Source: an uncultured Dorea sp. (GTDB taxonomy: Bacteria > Bacillota_A > Clostridia > Lachnospirales > Lachnospiraceae). From it: a DNA stretch of 52,227 bases. Location of the stretch: NCBI GenBank assembly GCA_910579015.1, contig CAJTRO010000025.1, positions 1 through 52,227 on the forward strand, read 5' to 3'. Positions 16,446-25,292 of the stretch are shown one piece after another; the stretch's first letter is position 1, and each line of letters opens with the position of its first letter. The position numbers and the translations under genes are program-made. Below the pieces are notes generated by a model, which worked only from the letters and a program-made list of their open reading frames with translations, was not told where the DNA came from and did no database searches.

Positions 16446-18056
16446 CTATCTCTCATGCCTTGCATACTTCGGCAGAAGCTTCGGTGACACTTCTTCTGTG
16501 GAGACAGAAGCTCCTTTAAGCTCCTCGTCATAGCTTGCCACATGGTCAAGATTCATAGCGCCAAGCTCCACTTCCTTTGCTTTTGCCGCAGCCTTCTTAC
16601 CTGCATTTCTTCCAAATACGATCACGTCAAGAAGGGAATTGCCCATCAGACGGTTTCTTCCGTGGATTCCGCCTGCCGCTTCTCCTGCCGCTAAGAGGTT
16701 TGGAATGTTCTTCGTGAATCCTTCTCCGTCGATCTCAAGACCGCCGTTCTGATAATGCAGTGTAGGATAGATCAGGATCGGCACCTTTCTCATATCAATT
16801 CCGTATTTCATGTACATACGGAACATAGCAGGGATCCTCTTCTCGATCGTTCCCTCTCCGCCGAGGATCTCGATCATAGGAGTATCAAGCCATACGCCCT
16901 TCTGTCCGCTTGGCGCCTCCACGCCGCGTCCTTCCCTGCACTCACGGATTACTCCTGACGCATTGACGTCGCGTGTCTCCAACGGATGAATATAAGCTTC
17001 ACCCTCTGCATTGACAAGCTGAGCGCCCACAGAACGAACCTTCTCCGTAACAAGCGCGCCCTGGATCTGTACCGGATGAGCAACGCCCGTCGGATGATAC
17101 TGGATGGAATCCTGGTAGAGAAGCGGTACGCCTGCCCGGTAACCCAGGATCAGTCCGTCTGCGGTTGCTCCGTAATGGTTAGACGTCGGGAATCCCTGGT
17201 AATGCATTCTTCCTGCGCCGCCTGTTGCGATCACCACCGTCTTGGCTCTTGCAACAGAATAATCTCCCGTCTCCATGTTGACAAGGACCGCGCCTGCCGC
17301 CTGGCCCTTTTCATCCTTGATGATCTCTACCGCGGAGGTAAATTCTATCACCGGGATCTGACGGTTCAGTACCTCGTCGCGGAGAGTACGCATGATCTCT
17401 GCTCCGGAATAATCCTTACATGCGTGCATCCTCTTTCTGGAGGTTCCGCCGCCGTGAGTCGTTACCATACGTCCGTCTGCATCCTTATCAAACATAACGC
17501 CGAGCTCATTCAGCCATTTGATCGCATCCGGCGCTTCCATTACGAGACGCTTTACCAGTTCCGGCCTTGCGGCAAAGTGTCCGCCGCCAAAGCAGTCCAG
17601 ATAGTGCTGGACCGGAGAGTCGTTCTCCTTATCTGCCGCCTGGATACCGCCTTCCGCCATCATCGTATTGGCGTCGCCGATACGAAGCTTCGTCACGATC
17701 ATGACATTGGCGCCTGCATTGTGGGCTTCGATGGCACAGGAGGAACCTGCGCCGCCTCCGCCGATCACAAGTACGTCCACATCGTAATCAACCTTCGTGA
17801 TATCAACCTTGTCATTGACCAGACGGCTTGTGGAGTGAAGCATCTCCGCCAGTTCAAGGGGCGCTTTCTGCCCTTTATTCGGACCTACCTTGATCTCGGC
17901 AAAAGCGTCTGGATTATAATCAGGATGGAACTCCTTAAGAAGAGCATCTTTTTCATCAGCGGTCAGACGTCTCGGCTCTGTAGACATACGTTTTTCTCTT
18001 GTAGCCTCTACCTTTTTGATGGATTCCATCATATTCTCTGGATATGGTGTATACAT
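16446..18056 (-). CDS. frdA: Soluble fumarate reductase/succinate dehydrogenase-type flavoprotein
   Basis: A 536-residue FAD enzyme of the FrdA/SdhA family, predicted to reduce fumarate to succinate. After about 90 extra N-terminal residues it has the dinucleotide fold VLVIGGGGAGSS, then QYHPTG (His321), TRDVNAS (Arg362, aligned with the proton-donating Arg), TLHYQNGG (His434) and HGRNRLMGNSLL (Arg467/Arg469), so the dicarboxylate site looks intact. The position that carries the FAD-linking His in membrane-bound enzymes (SHT) is Asn130 here (ANT), so FAD should be non-covalent. No secretion signal. The start is the ATG at 18056 after GGGAGG; longer frames run into the upstream gene. It lies 13 bases after its iron-sulfur subunit; no cytochrome b or anchor gene is present. 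Confidence 0.85.
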   Translation of the reverse strand: MYTPYPENMMESIKKVEATREKRMSTEPRRLTADEKDALLKEFHPDYNPDAFAEIKVGPNKGQKAPLELAEMLHSTSRLVNDKVDITKVDYDVDVLVIGGGGAGSSCAIEAHNAGANVMIVTKLRIGDANTMMAEGGIQAADKENDSPVQHYLDCFGGGHFAARPELVKRLVMEAPDAIKWLNELGVMFDKDADGRMVTTHGGGTSRKRMHACKDYSGAEIMRTLRDEVLNRQIPVIEFTSAVEIIKDEKGQAAGAVLVNMETGDYSVARAKTVVIATGGAGRMHYQGFPTSNHYGATADGLILGYRAGVPLLYQDSIQYHPTGVAHPVQIQGALVTEKVRSVGAQLVNAEGEAYIHPLETRDVNASGVIRECREGRGVEAPSGQKGVWLDTPMIEILGGEGTIEKRIPAMFRMYMKYGIDMRKVPILIYPTLHYQNGGLEIDGEGFTKNIPNLLAAGEAAGGIHGRNRLMGNSLLDVIVFGRNAGKKAAAKAKEVELGAMNLDHVASYDEELKGASVSTEEVSPKLLPKYARHER

Positions 18057-18069
18057 ATTCTGACCTCCC

Positions 18070-18744
18070 TTATTTCTCAATCTCTCTTGTATTATAAAGC
18101 TCCTGCATCTCCGTGATCGGCTTCTGCATGATCTGCTCAATCAACTCGTCATACTCTCCTTTGTTCACTTCATCTACACGGTTTGCAAGATGCTCTGTTT
18201 CAGGCGCAATGTATTTTCCTGTAAGCCTTCTTGCCAGAACACCTACGTGAGGATGGGAGATACCAGCCGGACATCTTACGGTACAGCATCCGCATCCGAT
18301 ACAGTCGAAGGATTCTTCCGCACATTTCTCAAATTCCCCGCGCTGTGCATATGCGATATACTGCATAACATTCAGATCCTGCGTACAGGCCTTCGTACAG
18401 GCGTTACATCCGATACAGCTGTAGATCTCCGGGTAGAGTTCCATCATGATCTGCTGGGTCGGCTTGATATCCTCGATCTCATAGGTCCTCTTATCTGTCG
18501 GGAAGAACGGGATGCTTGCCACATACATGCCCTCTTCTACCTGAGTCTGGCAGGCAAGGCAGGTCTTTAATTCATTTTTCCCTTTGATACGGTATACGGT
18601 CGCACAGGCTCCGCAGAAACCATGACGGCAGCCGCACCCTCTTTTCCATGTATAGCCGGCGTATTCCATGGCGGTCATGATCGTAAGATCTGCCGGAACA
18701 CTGTAACGCTTACCGCTAAAATATACATTTACCATATTTTCCAT
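18070..18744 (-). CDS. frdB: FrdB/SdhB-like iron-sulfur subunit
   Basis: A 224-residue electron-transfer subunit. Residues 39-62 hold a plant-type [2Fe-2S] site (CRHGFCGAC plus Cys62) and two CxxCxxCxxxC motifs follow at Cys110-120 and Cys148-158 (CIGCNACTKAC, CIGCGCCTVRC). It resembles FrdB and the N-terminal half of methanogen TfrB, but lacks the CCG-domain half that TfrB uses for heterodisulfide chemistry. The start at ATG 18744 matches the SdhB-like start; upstream in-frame residues overlap flxA. It probably links the FAD of the flavoprotein to Hdr/Flx proteins encoded in the same operon. Confidence 0.85.
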   Translation of the reverse strand: MENMVNVYFSGKRYSVPADLTIMTAMEYAGYTWKRGCGCRHGFCGACATVYRIKGKNELKTCLACQTQVEEGMYVASIPFFPTDKRTYEIEDIKPTQQIMMELYPEIYSCIGCNACTKACTQDLNVMQYIAYAQRGEFEKCAEESFDCIGCGCCTVRCPAGISHPHVGVLARRLTGKYIAPETEHLANRVDEVNKGEYDELIEQIMQKPITEMQELYNTREIEK

Positions 18745-18763
18745 GTTATTCGTATCCTTTCTT

Positions 18764-19618
18764 TTAATATTCATTCGGAAGCTCGTCGATCTCGTCGTAC
18801 CGGAATACCGGACCGTCCTTGCATACATACTTAGAACCGATATTACAGCGTCCGCATTTGCCCACACCGCACTTCATCCGAAGCTCCAGCGTCGTGTACA
18901 CCTGCTCTGTGGTGAACCCAAGCTCCTTAAGGCCTGCAAGCACGAACTTGATCATGATCGGAGGCCCGCATACCAGCGCCGTCCTGTCCGTGTCGAATCC
19001 AAGCTCTTTTACATAGTTCGGAACGAATCCCACATGACCGTCCCAATTGTCCTGCTCTCTGTCGATGGTCAGGTAGACGTTCACGCCCTCTGCCTTCATC
19101 CATACCTCCTGGATCTCCTTTAACTGAACCAGGTCCTCCGCGGAACGGGAGCCGTAGACGATATCCACCGTCCCGTAATTCTCACGGTTGTCAAGCACAT
19201 AATTGATGACAGAACGAAGAGGCGCAAGGCCGATACCGCCTGCGATGAACAGAAGGTTCTTCCCCTTAAGCTCTGTCTCTACCGGAAATGAATTGCCGTA
19301 TGGTCCCCGGACTGTGATCTCATCGCCCACCTCCAGGCTGTGAAGATAGTCCGTCAAGATACCGCACTGCTTGATGCTGAACTCCTGATATTCCTTATTA
19401 GTCGGCGAAGAAGTAATGGAAAACATACCTTCGCTGATCCCAGGCGCACAGACCATAGCACACTGTCCCGGCATATGCTCAAAAAGCTTGCCTCCCTCGG
19501 GCGCATTTACCCGGAAGGTCTTCACATCCGGCGTCTCCTGGCGGATATCCGTGATCACGCCGACCTGGGGGATCAGAGTATCTAATGTATAATTCTTATG
19601 ACATGTACATTCTCCCAT
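18764..19618 (-). CDS. flxA: FAD/NAD(P)-binding oxidoreductase subunit, FlxA-like
   Basis: A 284-residue ferredoxin-NADP+ reductase-like protein: FAD barrel with FSITSSPTN, then the NAD-binding domain with LLFIAGGIGLAPLRSV and TALVCGPPIMI, and a C-terminal [2Fe-2S] site CGVGKCGRC...C as in dihydroorotate dehydrogenase B and sulfhydrogenase gamma subunits. It is the expected NADH entry point of an Hdr-Flx complex. Its start overlaps the flxB stop (TAATG) with GGGAGGTGA upstream. The name follows the Desulfovibrio FlxABCD-HdrABC scheme by analogy. Confidence 0.85.
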   Translation of the reverse strand: MGECTCHKNYTLDTLIPQVGVITDIRQETPDVKTFRVNAPEGGKLFEHMPGQCAMVCAPGISEGMFSITSSPTNKEYQEFSIKQCGILTDYLHSLEVGDEITVRGPYGNSFPVETELKGKNLLFIAGGIGLAPLRSVINYVLDNRENYGTVDIVYGSRSAEDLVQLKEIQEVWMKAEGVNVYLTIDREQDNWDGHVGFVPNYVKELGFDTDRTALVCGPPIMIKFVLAGLKELGFTTEQVYTTLELRMKCGVGKCGRCNIGSKYVCKDGPVFRYDEIDELPNEY

Positions 19619-20655
19619 TATTTTTCACCTCCCTGATTCTGAAATGCTTTCACGACCTTCACGATATTAAGCGCCTGCGGGCATTTCTCCACACAGCGTC
19701 CGCAGCCGACACAGGAGTACATCCCGTCGTTGTTCGCCGGATAGTACACTAACTTGTGCATGAATCTCTGGCGGAATCTCTGCATCTGGCTGGTACGGTT
19801 GTTGCCGTGGGCCATCATCGTAAAGTCGGAATACATACAGGAATCCCAGCATCTATAACGGGATACGCTGTTTCCTGCGGTGTAATCCTTGATATCATAA
19901 CACTGGCAGGTCGGGCACACGAAGGTACATGTACCGCACGCCAGACATGGCTTGTATAATTCTTCCCAGACCGGAGAGTCAAACTTCTCAGACAGCGCGT
20001 CTCCGTTCCAGCCTTCTAAGGAAAGGTTCATATATGGAAGCTTCTCTACGATCTTATGGATATTCTCTTTCTCCGCTTCTACGGCCGCCTCGCCCGCGCC
20101 GTCCTCTGTGAGCAGTTCCTTTACGCTTTCCGTGAGAGCTTCGCCTTTCTCGGTCAGCGCCTTCCAATATAATTCGTCTCCGACTGTCCAAACCGCCACA
20201 TCCGAAGCCGGGTTGGCTGCGTCTACTCCGAATACCTTACAGAAGCAGGTCTCCTCCGGCTCATGACAGGCCATGGCCACAACGATGCCGTGGTCTCTTC
20301 TTGACGCATAGAACGTATCAACCGGATCGGATAAGAATACCTTGTCTAATACCTCTAAGCCCTTCACATCGCAGGCCTTCATGCCGAATACGACGAACTC
20401 CTGCTCTTTTAAGCGCTCCGGCTCGACAGACATCTTCTTTCCTTCTTTTTTCACGGTATAGAGACCTTCGCTCTGCGGGAAGAATGCATCCTTTGCTGAT
20501 TTCACGGTCTTCAAGGTATCAAGATCCACCTCTGCATCCTCGCTCCACGCCGCAAAATTCGTCTGTCCGGCCGTCTTCACCGGAAGATACAGCTCACGTG
20601 TTTCCGCGATCAACTGGAATAATGCGGAAAGATTCTCTTTGGCTGTCTTATACAT
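19618..20655 (-). CDS. flxB: 4Fe-4S dicluster protein, FlxB/sulfhydrogenase-beta-like
   Basis: A 345-residue iron-sulfur protein with two ferredoxin-type motifs near the C-terminus, CLACGTCTFVCPTCQCYD and CVGCGRCVEKCPQA, and further cysteines around MACHEPEETCFC. The layout resembles anaerobic sulfite reductase subunit A and sulfhydrogenase beta subunits, which carry electrons between the NAD-binding subunit and partners. It begins three bases after the preceding gene and overlaps the next, so it is tightly coupled with flxC and flxA. Confidence 0.8.
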   Translation of the reverse strand: MYKTAKENLSALFQLIAETRELYLPVKTAGQTNFAAWSEDAEVDLDTLKTVKSAKDAFFPQSEGLYTVKKEGKKMSVEPERLKEQEFVVFGMKACDVKGLEVLDKVFLSDPVDTFYASRRDHGIVVAMACHEPEETCFCKVFGVDAANPASDVAVWTVGDELYWKALTEKGEALTESVKELLTEDGAGEAAVEAEKENIHKIVEKLPYMNLSLEGWNGDALSEKFDSPVWEELYKPCLACGTCTFVCPTCQCYDIKDYTAGNSVSRYRCWDSCMYSDFTMMAHGNNRTSQMQRFRQRFMHKLVYYPANNDGMYSCVGCGRCVEKCPQALNIVKVVKAFQNQGGEK

Positions 20656-20658
20656 ACA

Positions 20659-21633
20659 TTATCCCCTCTTTCCTACTATACTTGGTTCCGCATCCTCAAA
20701 CGTATAGTTTGTAAGCGGTGCTTTTGAATCGGTATCTGCTCCTGCCTGATACTCTCCATACAGCTCGTCAATATCCTTGATGAACTTTCGGTTGAACAGG
20801 TGAAGCGGGATCCCCTGCGGGCATACACGGCTGCACTCACCGCAGTCCGTACATCTTCCGGCCACATGGAATGCGCGGATGATGTGGAACATCTTCTCCT
20901 CGAAGGTATCCACGTTGGCCTTCTGGGAGCTGTCAAACTTATTGCTGTCGAATACGCATTTGCGGCAGCTGCAAGCCGGACATGCGTTTCTACAGGCATT
21001 ACAGCGGATACACTTGCTTAACTCGCCCTGGAAAAATGCGAACTTCTCCTCCGGGCTCATAGCCTCGATCTTCGCCACTTCATCGAAGCGCTCCGCATCC
21101 TTGGTCTCCTTTGATTCCCCGATCTGCTCATCGAAGATCATATGGTCCTTGCCCTTGCACACATGACATCTTTCCAGCATACCGTCTGCGTAAGAGATAG
21201 ATTTCTCTCCGTAAATGGTCTGGATCTTCAAAGTATCTGCCTCATCCGTAATCTCTGCACCTTCGATGCTCTCGATACCCTTGATGCCCTGCTTCTTAAT
21301 TCTCTCGATATCCAGCTTGCCTTTGCATCCCACACCCACGATATAGGCTTTCTCCCTGTCTACGCGGTGCTCCTTAAGAAGCTGGTTAAAGCTGTATGTA
21401 TCGCATGGTTTCAGGCAGACCATGGTCTTTCCTTCCAACTTGGAAGCTTCGATCATGTATTTGCTTAAGTTGGCTCCGCAGAACCCGTTATATACAAAAT
21501 CTTTCAAATCTTCTTCTGTCTCAAAGTAAGCCGGTTCCGGATTGTAAGGCAAGTCTCCGGCCTTCCAGCCGAGAACCCGTGCCACTGTTCCGTCTGCCAG
21601 CAGCTCTTTTGCACGGTTAATTAACTCTTGCAT
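20659..21633 (-). CDS. flxC: 4Fe-4S dicluster protein, FlxC-like
   Basis: A 324-residue iron-sulfur protein. An N-terminal region like the F420-hydrogenase/dehydrogenase beta family (GFCGANLSKYMIEASKLEGK, LKPCDTYSF, IVGVGCKGK, CHVCKGKD) is followed by a dicluster ferredoxin domain with CIRCNACRNACPACSC and CTDCGECSRVCPQG. Its ATG lies inside the end of flxD (13-base overlap). It probably bridges FlxB and the MvhD-like FlxD. The individual role is inferred from the operon, not from a defined catalytic motif. Confidence 0.78.
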   Translation of the reverse strand: MQELINRAKELLADGTVARVLGWKAGDLPYNPEPAYFETEEDLKDFVYNGFCGANLSKYMIEASKLEGKTMVCLKPCDTYSFNQLLKEHRVDREKAYIVGVGCKGKLDIERIKKQGIKGIESIEGAEITDEADTLKIQTIYGEKSISYADGMLERCHVCKGKDHMIFDEQIGESKETKDAERFDEVAKIEAMSPEEKFAFFQGELSKCIRCNACRNACPACSCRKCVFDSNKFDSSQKANVDTFEEKMFHIIRAFHVAGRCTDCGECSRVCPQGIPLHLFNRKFIKDIDELYGEYQAGADTDSKAPLTNYTFEDAEPSIVGKRG

Positions 21634-22061
21634 CTTAGATCCCCCAATCTTACATTTTCACCGAGAGAATAGATCTTCTCTACGAAACTGTTCATCGTCT
21701 CAGAGAACTTCACGCCCTCTGCCGCAGACACCCACTCTACCCGTGTACGTCCGTTTTCCACGCCGATATAATCAAGCATGGAGAACAACAATGTCATACG
21801 CCTTCTTGCATAGTAGTTTCCGGTGCTGTAGTGGCAGTCTCCCGGATGGCATCCGCACATGATCACTCCGTCTGCCCCCTTCTCAAATGCTCTTAAGATG
21901 AACATCGGATTCACACGGCAGGAACATGGTACACGGATGATCTTCACGTCGGCAGGATAGGTAAGACGGCTGCTTCCTGCCAGGTCGGCTCCTGCGTAAC
22001 TGCACCAGTTACAGCAGAATGCCACAATCTTCGGTTTGAATTCTTTGTTTTCTAACGGCAT
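21621..22061 (-). CDS. flxD: MvhD/FlxD-like hydrogenase iron-sulfur subunit
   Basis: A 146-residue [2Fe-2S] protein with the MvhD-family signature cysteines in FCCNWCSYAGADLAG, RVPCSCRVNP and GCHPGDCHYSTGNYYARRR. In methanogens MvhD is the electron bridge from hydrogenase to HdrA; in Hdr-Flx complexes it bridges the NADH module to HdrA. It overlaps hdrA by ten bases and has a GGAGGTGG ribosome binding site. No hydrogenase large subunit is present in the window, which supports an NADH-fed rather than H2-fed complex. Confidence 0.9.
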   Translation of the reverse strand: MPLENKEFKPKIVAFCCNWCSYAGADLAGSSRLTYPADVKIIRVPCSCRVNPMFILRAFEKGADGVIMCGCHPGDCHYSTGNYYARRRMTLLFSMLDYIGVENGRTRVEWVSAAEGVKFSETMNSFVEKIYSLGENVRLGDLRCKS

Positions 22062-24040
22062 ATTGCATCCACCTCCGCTATGATCTGTCTATTCGAGAAT
22101 CCCTGGAGATCCATTGCTCCTGACGGACAGGCAACAGTACATGCGCCGCAGCCCTGACAGAGCGCGTTGTTCACCACTGCGATCCGGCGGGTTTCACGGA
22201 TTCCATGGTCATTGACCTCTTTATCCTCATAACTGATCGCACCATACGGACATACATTCTCACAGGTAGAACATCCGTTACACAGCAGGATGTCTGACTG
22301 TGCGGTACATGGGTTGGTCATCAGTTTATCCTTTGCAAGAAGCCCGATTGCTTTTACAGCGGCGGCTCCCGCCTGTGCAACGGTCTCTGGAATATCTTTT
22401 GGTCCCTGACATACACCTGATAAGAAGATACCGGCCGTCGGCGACTCTACCGGACGCAGCTTCGCATGCGCCTCTGTCAGGAAGTTGTTGGTATCAATAC
22501 TTGCAGTCAGCATGGTCGCGATCTTACGCACGTCCGGATTCGGCTCAATCGCCGTCGCAAGGACTACCATATCTGCTTCTTTTAAGATCTGCCGGTTATC
22601 AAGAAGGTCTGATCCCTGTACCAGAAGCTTTCCATCCGGCTGCGGGATTACCTTTCCGACCTGTCCCTTGATATAGTTCACTCCATACTGCTCTACCGCT
22701 CTTCTGTAGAACTCGTCAAAGTTCTTGCCCGGTGTACGCACGTCGATGTAGAATACGGTCACGTTCACATCCGGATACTTATCACGGATCAGCATGGCAT
22801 GTTTAGCCGTATACATACAACAGATCTTGGAGCAGTACGGCTTCCCTCTGTCATCGGAACAGCGGCTTCCCACGCACTGGATAAATACAATCTCCTTCGG
22901 AGCCTTTCCGTCAGAGAGACGCTCTAAGTGCCCGTGCGTCGGCCCTGCCGCATTCATCACACGCTCTAATTCTAACGACGTGATGACATCCTTGCTCTGG
23001 CTGTACGCATACTCGTCATATTTCTCAAGATCAATGGTGTCAAAGCCTGTTGCGACCACGATCGCACCGTACTTCTCTGTGATGATCTCATCCTTCTGCT
23101 CGTAATCGATGGCGCCTGCCTGGCAGACCTTGGAACAGATTCCGCATTTTCCGGTCTTGAACTTGATACACGCCTCACGGTCGATCACCGGCACATTCGG
23201 GATCGCCTGTGCGAACGGCGTGTAGATCGCGCTTCTGGTGTTCAGTCCTCTGTTAAACTCACTCGGCGCCTTCTTGGACGGACACTTCTCCTGGCATACT
23301 CCGCAGCCGGTACATTTGTCCATATCCACACATCTCGCCTTCTTACGGATATCCACGGTAAAATCACCGACGAATCCGCTGACCTTCTCTACTTCGCTGT
23401 ATGTATAGATATTGATCTTCTCATGGGCTGACGCCTCCACCATCTTCGGCGTCAGGATACATGCGGAACAGTCAAGCGTCGGGAAAGTCTTGTCAAGCTG
23501 CGACATCCTTCCTCCGATACTCGGCGTCTTCTCAACGATATCCACTTCATAGCCTGCATCCGCGATATCAAGGGCTGTCTGGATACCTGCGATACCGCCT
23601 CCGATCACCAGCGCTCTCTTGGTCACGCGGCTCTCGCCTGCCTGAAGAGGCGTATTCAGATTCACCTTCGCAATTGCCGCCCGCATCAGGATCACAGCCT
23701 TCTTCGTTGCCTCTTCCATATCCTTATGGATCCATGAACAGTGCTCGCGGATATTGGCGATCTCCACCATATACGGATTCAGTCCCGCCCTCTCCGCTGC
23801 CTTTCTGAATGTGGCCTCATGCATACGCGGGGAACAGGAACATACGACGATCCCTGTTAAATTCTTCTCCTGGATTGCTGCCGCAATCTTCGCCTGACCT
23901 GCTTCAGAACACATATACTGGTAATCTTCGGCATGGACAACGCCCGGCTCCATGAGTGCCATCTCTGCTACTTTGCTTACGTCTACCGTGGCGGCAATAT
24001 TGCTTCCGCAATGGCAGACAAATACTCCTATCCTCTGCAC
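22052..24040 (-). CDS. hdrA: HdrA-like flavoprotein of a heterodisulfide-reductase-type complex
   Basis: The 662-residue FAD/iron-sulfur hub; in methanogens and acetogens HdrA is the flavin-bifurcating subunit. In order: an N-terminal domain with VCHCGSN and CSCSPRMHE, a FAD domain VIGGGIAGIQTALDIADAG with TLDCSACILTP, an inserted ferredoxin (CTGCGVCQEKCPS, CGICSKVCQAG) and a C-terminal ferredoxin (CNGCSTCENVCPYG, CQGCGACTVACPSG). The best start is GTG at 24040, seven bases after AGGAGGTGAG; the longer frame from 24073 includes that site. It overlaps flxD and follows hdrC by seven bases. Whether it bifurcates cannot be proven from sequence. Confidence 0.92.
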   Translation of the reverse strand: MQRIGVFVCHCGSNIAATVDVSKVAEMALMEPGVVHAEDYQYMCSEAGQAKIAAAIQEKNLTGIVVCSCSPRMHEATFRKAAERAGLNPYMVEIANIREHCSWIHKDMEEATKKAVILMRAAIAKVNLNTPLQAGESRVTKRALVIGGGIAGIQTALDIADAGYEVDIVEKTPSIGGRMSQLDKTFPTLDCSACILTPKMVEASAHEKINIYTYSEVEKVSGFVGDFTVDIRKKARCVDMDKCTGCGVCQEKCPSKKAPSEFNRGLNTRSAIYTPFAQAIPNVPVIDREACIKFKTGKCGICSKVCQAGAIDYEQKDEIITEKYGAIVVATGFDTIDLEKYDEYAYSQSKDVITSLELERVMNAAGPTHGHLERLSDGKAPKEIVFIQCVGSRCSDDRGKPYCSKICCMYTAKHAMLIRDKYPDVNVTVFYIDVRTPGKNFDEFYRRAVEQYGVNYIKGQVGKVIPQPDGKLLVQGSDLLDNRQILKEADMVVLATAIEPNPDVRKIATMLTASIDTNNFLTEAHAKLRPVESPTAGIFLSGVCQGPKDIPETVAQAGAAAVKAIGLLAKDKLMTNPCTAQSDILLCNGCSTCENVCPYGAISYEDKEVNDHGIRETRRIAVVNNALCQGCGACTVACPSGAMDLQGFSNRQIIAEVDAICR

Positions 24041-24047
24041 GCGCTTC

Positions 24048-24437
24048 TCACCTCCTGTATCTTCTGAACGCACTGACTAACAGCTGCTGTGGAAGCTCCG
24101 GATCCAAAAGCTCCGGTATCTCGTCTGCCAGCAGGTAATTCTGGTCTTTCTGGCGCACAACAACCTGTCTTGCGGCATCAATCAGCTTCCCTGGTTTTAC
24201 ATCGCGCGGACATCTCTCCACACATGCAAAACATGAGAGACACTTCCATAATGACTTGGAATTCACCAGGCTCTCAATATCTTCATTGATCACATAGGAT
24301 ACAAACTGGTGCGGTTTGATATCCATCTCGTTATAGGACGGGCAGGATGCAGAACATTTGCCGCACTTCATGCACTTGAGCGGATTCACGCCGCTGATCT
24401 CTTTGATCAGCTCCGCTTGTTTCTTCTGGGAACTCAT
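24048..24437 (-). CDS. hdrC: HdrC-like 4Fe-4S subunit
   Basis: A 129-residue protein with two [4Fe-4S] motifs, CMKCGKCSASCPS and CLSCFACVERCPR, that relays electrons from HdrA to HdrB. Length and motif spacing are as expected for separate bacterial HdrC. Its start overlaps the hdrB stop by one base (TAATG). Confidence 0.9.
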   Translation of the reverse strand: MSSQKKQAELIKEISGVNPLKCMKCGKCSASCPSYNEMDIKPHQFVSYVINEDIESLVNSKSLWKCLSCFACVERCPRDVKPGKLIDAARQVVVRQKDQNYLLADEIPELLDPELPQQLLVSAFRRYRR

Positions 24438-25243
24438 TACTTCTGCACCTCCTCTTTCGCTTCTTCTTTTACGCCTAACGCCTCAGCCAGAAGCTCCGTA
24501 AAGTAGACGACAGGAAGCTTCGCCCCCGTAGTCTTGTTCAGATTATACAGGCAGAGCGGGCAGGCCGTCGTCAGCATCTCGGCTCCGAAGCCCTCGGCGC
24601 TTGCCATGATCTTCTCGCACATCCCCTTGGACAGATCCTTCTCCTTTAAGGAAATGTAACCGCCGCAGCACTCGTTGCGGTATGGATAGATCACCGGTTC
24701 TGCCCCGATGGCGCGGATGAAATCCTCTATGATCTTCGGATTCTCCGGATCGTCAAAGCTTAAGAGCTTGCTCGGGCGAAGGAGCAGGCAGCCGTAGTAT
24801 GCACCGATCTTCTTACCCGTCAGCGGATTCTTAACCTTCTTCTTCAATTCATCAAATCCCACTCTGTCGCGAAGGATCTCCAGGAAGTGAAGAACCTCAG
24901 TCTCACCTGCGTAAGGTTCGTCAAGCTCCATGTAATTGTTCGCTCTGGTACGGATATCCTCCACATTCTTCATATCATCATTGACACGCTTGATCACATG
25001 ATGACACGCGGAACACATGGTCACGAGATCCTGTCCCTTCTCCTTCGCCGCGTTCAGCGCGCGGACGGAAGACAGCTTCGAAGCGATCTCGTCCGTGCCA
25101 AGCGGATAGACACCGCCGCAGCACTGCCAGTCTTCGATCTCGATAAGCTCGATTCCAAGCGCCGCCGCTGAAGCTCTTGCATAGACATCCAGATCCTTTG
25201 CCTTCGTTCTCAAAGTGCATCCCGGATAATAACTGTACTTCAT
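24437..25243 (-). CDS. hdrB: HdrB-like CCG-domain subunit
   Basis: The 268-residue subunit that in methanogens carries two non-cubane [4Fe-4S] clusters and reduces the CoM-S-S-CoB heterodisulfide. Both CCG motifs are complete: Cys9, Cys41-Cys42 (WQCCGG) and CSAC at 77-80; then GCLLLRP, NECCGG and CPLC. Intact motifs argue for real redox chemistry, but this organism is not expected to make CoM or CoB, so the acceptor is either another disulfide or the fumarate reductase. It is the first gene after the operon promoter. The C-terminal tail is Glu/Lys-rich. Confidence 0.9.
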   Translation of the reverse strand: MKYSYYPGCTLRTKAKDLDVYARASAAALGIELIEIEDWQCCGGVYPLGTDEIASKLSSVRALNAAKEKGQDLVTMCSACHHVIKRVNDDMKNVEDIRTRANNYMELDEPYAGETEVLHFLEILRDRVGFDELKKKVKNPLTGKKIGAYYGCLLLRPSKLLSFDDPENPKIIEDFIRAIGAEPVIYPYRNECCGGYISLKEKDLSKGMCEKIMASAEGFGAEMLTTACPLCLYNLNKTTGAKLPVVYFTELLAEALGVKEEAKEEVQK

Positions 25244-25292
25244 AGTTCTCGCTGTCCTTTCTTAATATATTTTGACAAAACTTTTCTTTCCC

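Noticed and set aside
16446..18056. L-aspartate oxidase (NadB) or a non-fumarate flavin reductase as identity of the flavoprotein
   Set aside because: The full set of dicarboxylate-binding residues, the SdhB-like partner and adjacent fumarase favour fumarate, and nadA/nadC are not nearby; other C4-like substrates are not completely excluded.
16986..18116. Plus-strand open frame of 376 codons opposite the fumarate reductase flavoprotein
   Set aside because: Antisense shadow of a conserved enzyme; Cys/His/Arg-rich composition and no recognisable family.
21621..22061. Evidence for a hydrogenase-linked (Mvh-type) complex
   Set aside because: The MvhD-like subunit is present, but no hydrogenase large or small subunit is encoded, and an NAD-binding FlxA-like subunit is.
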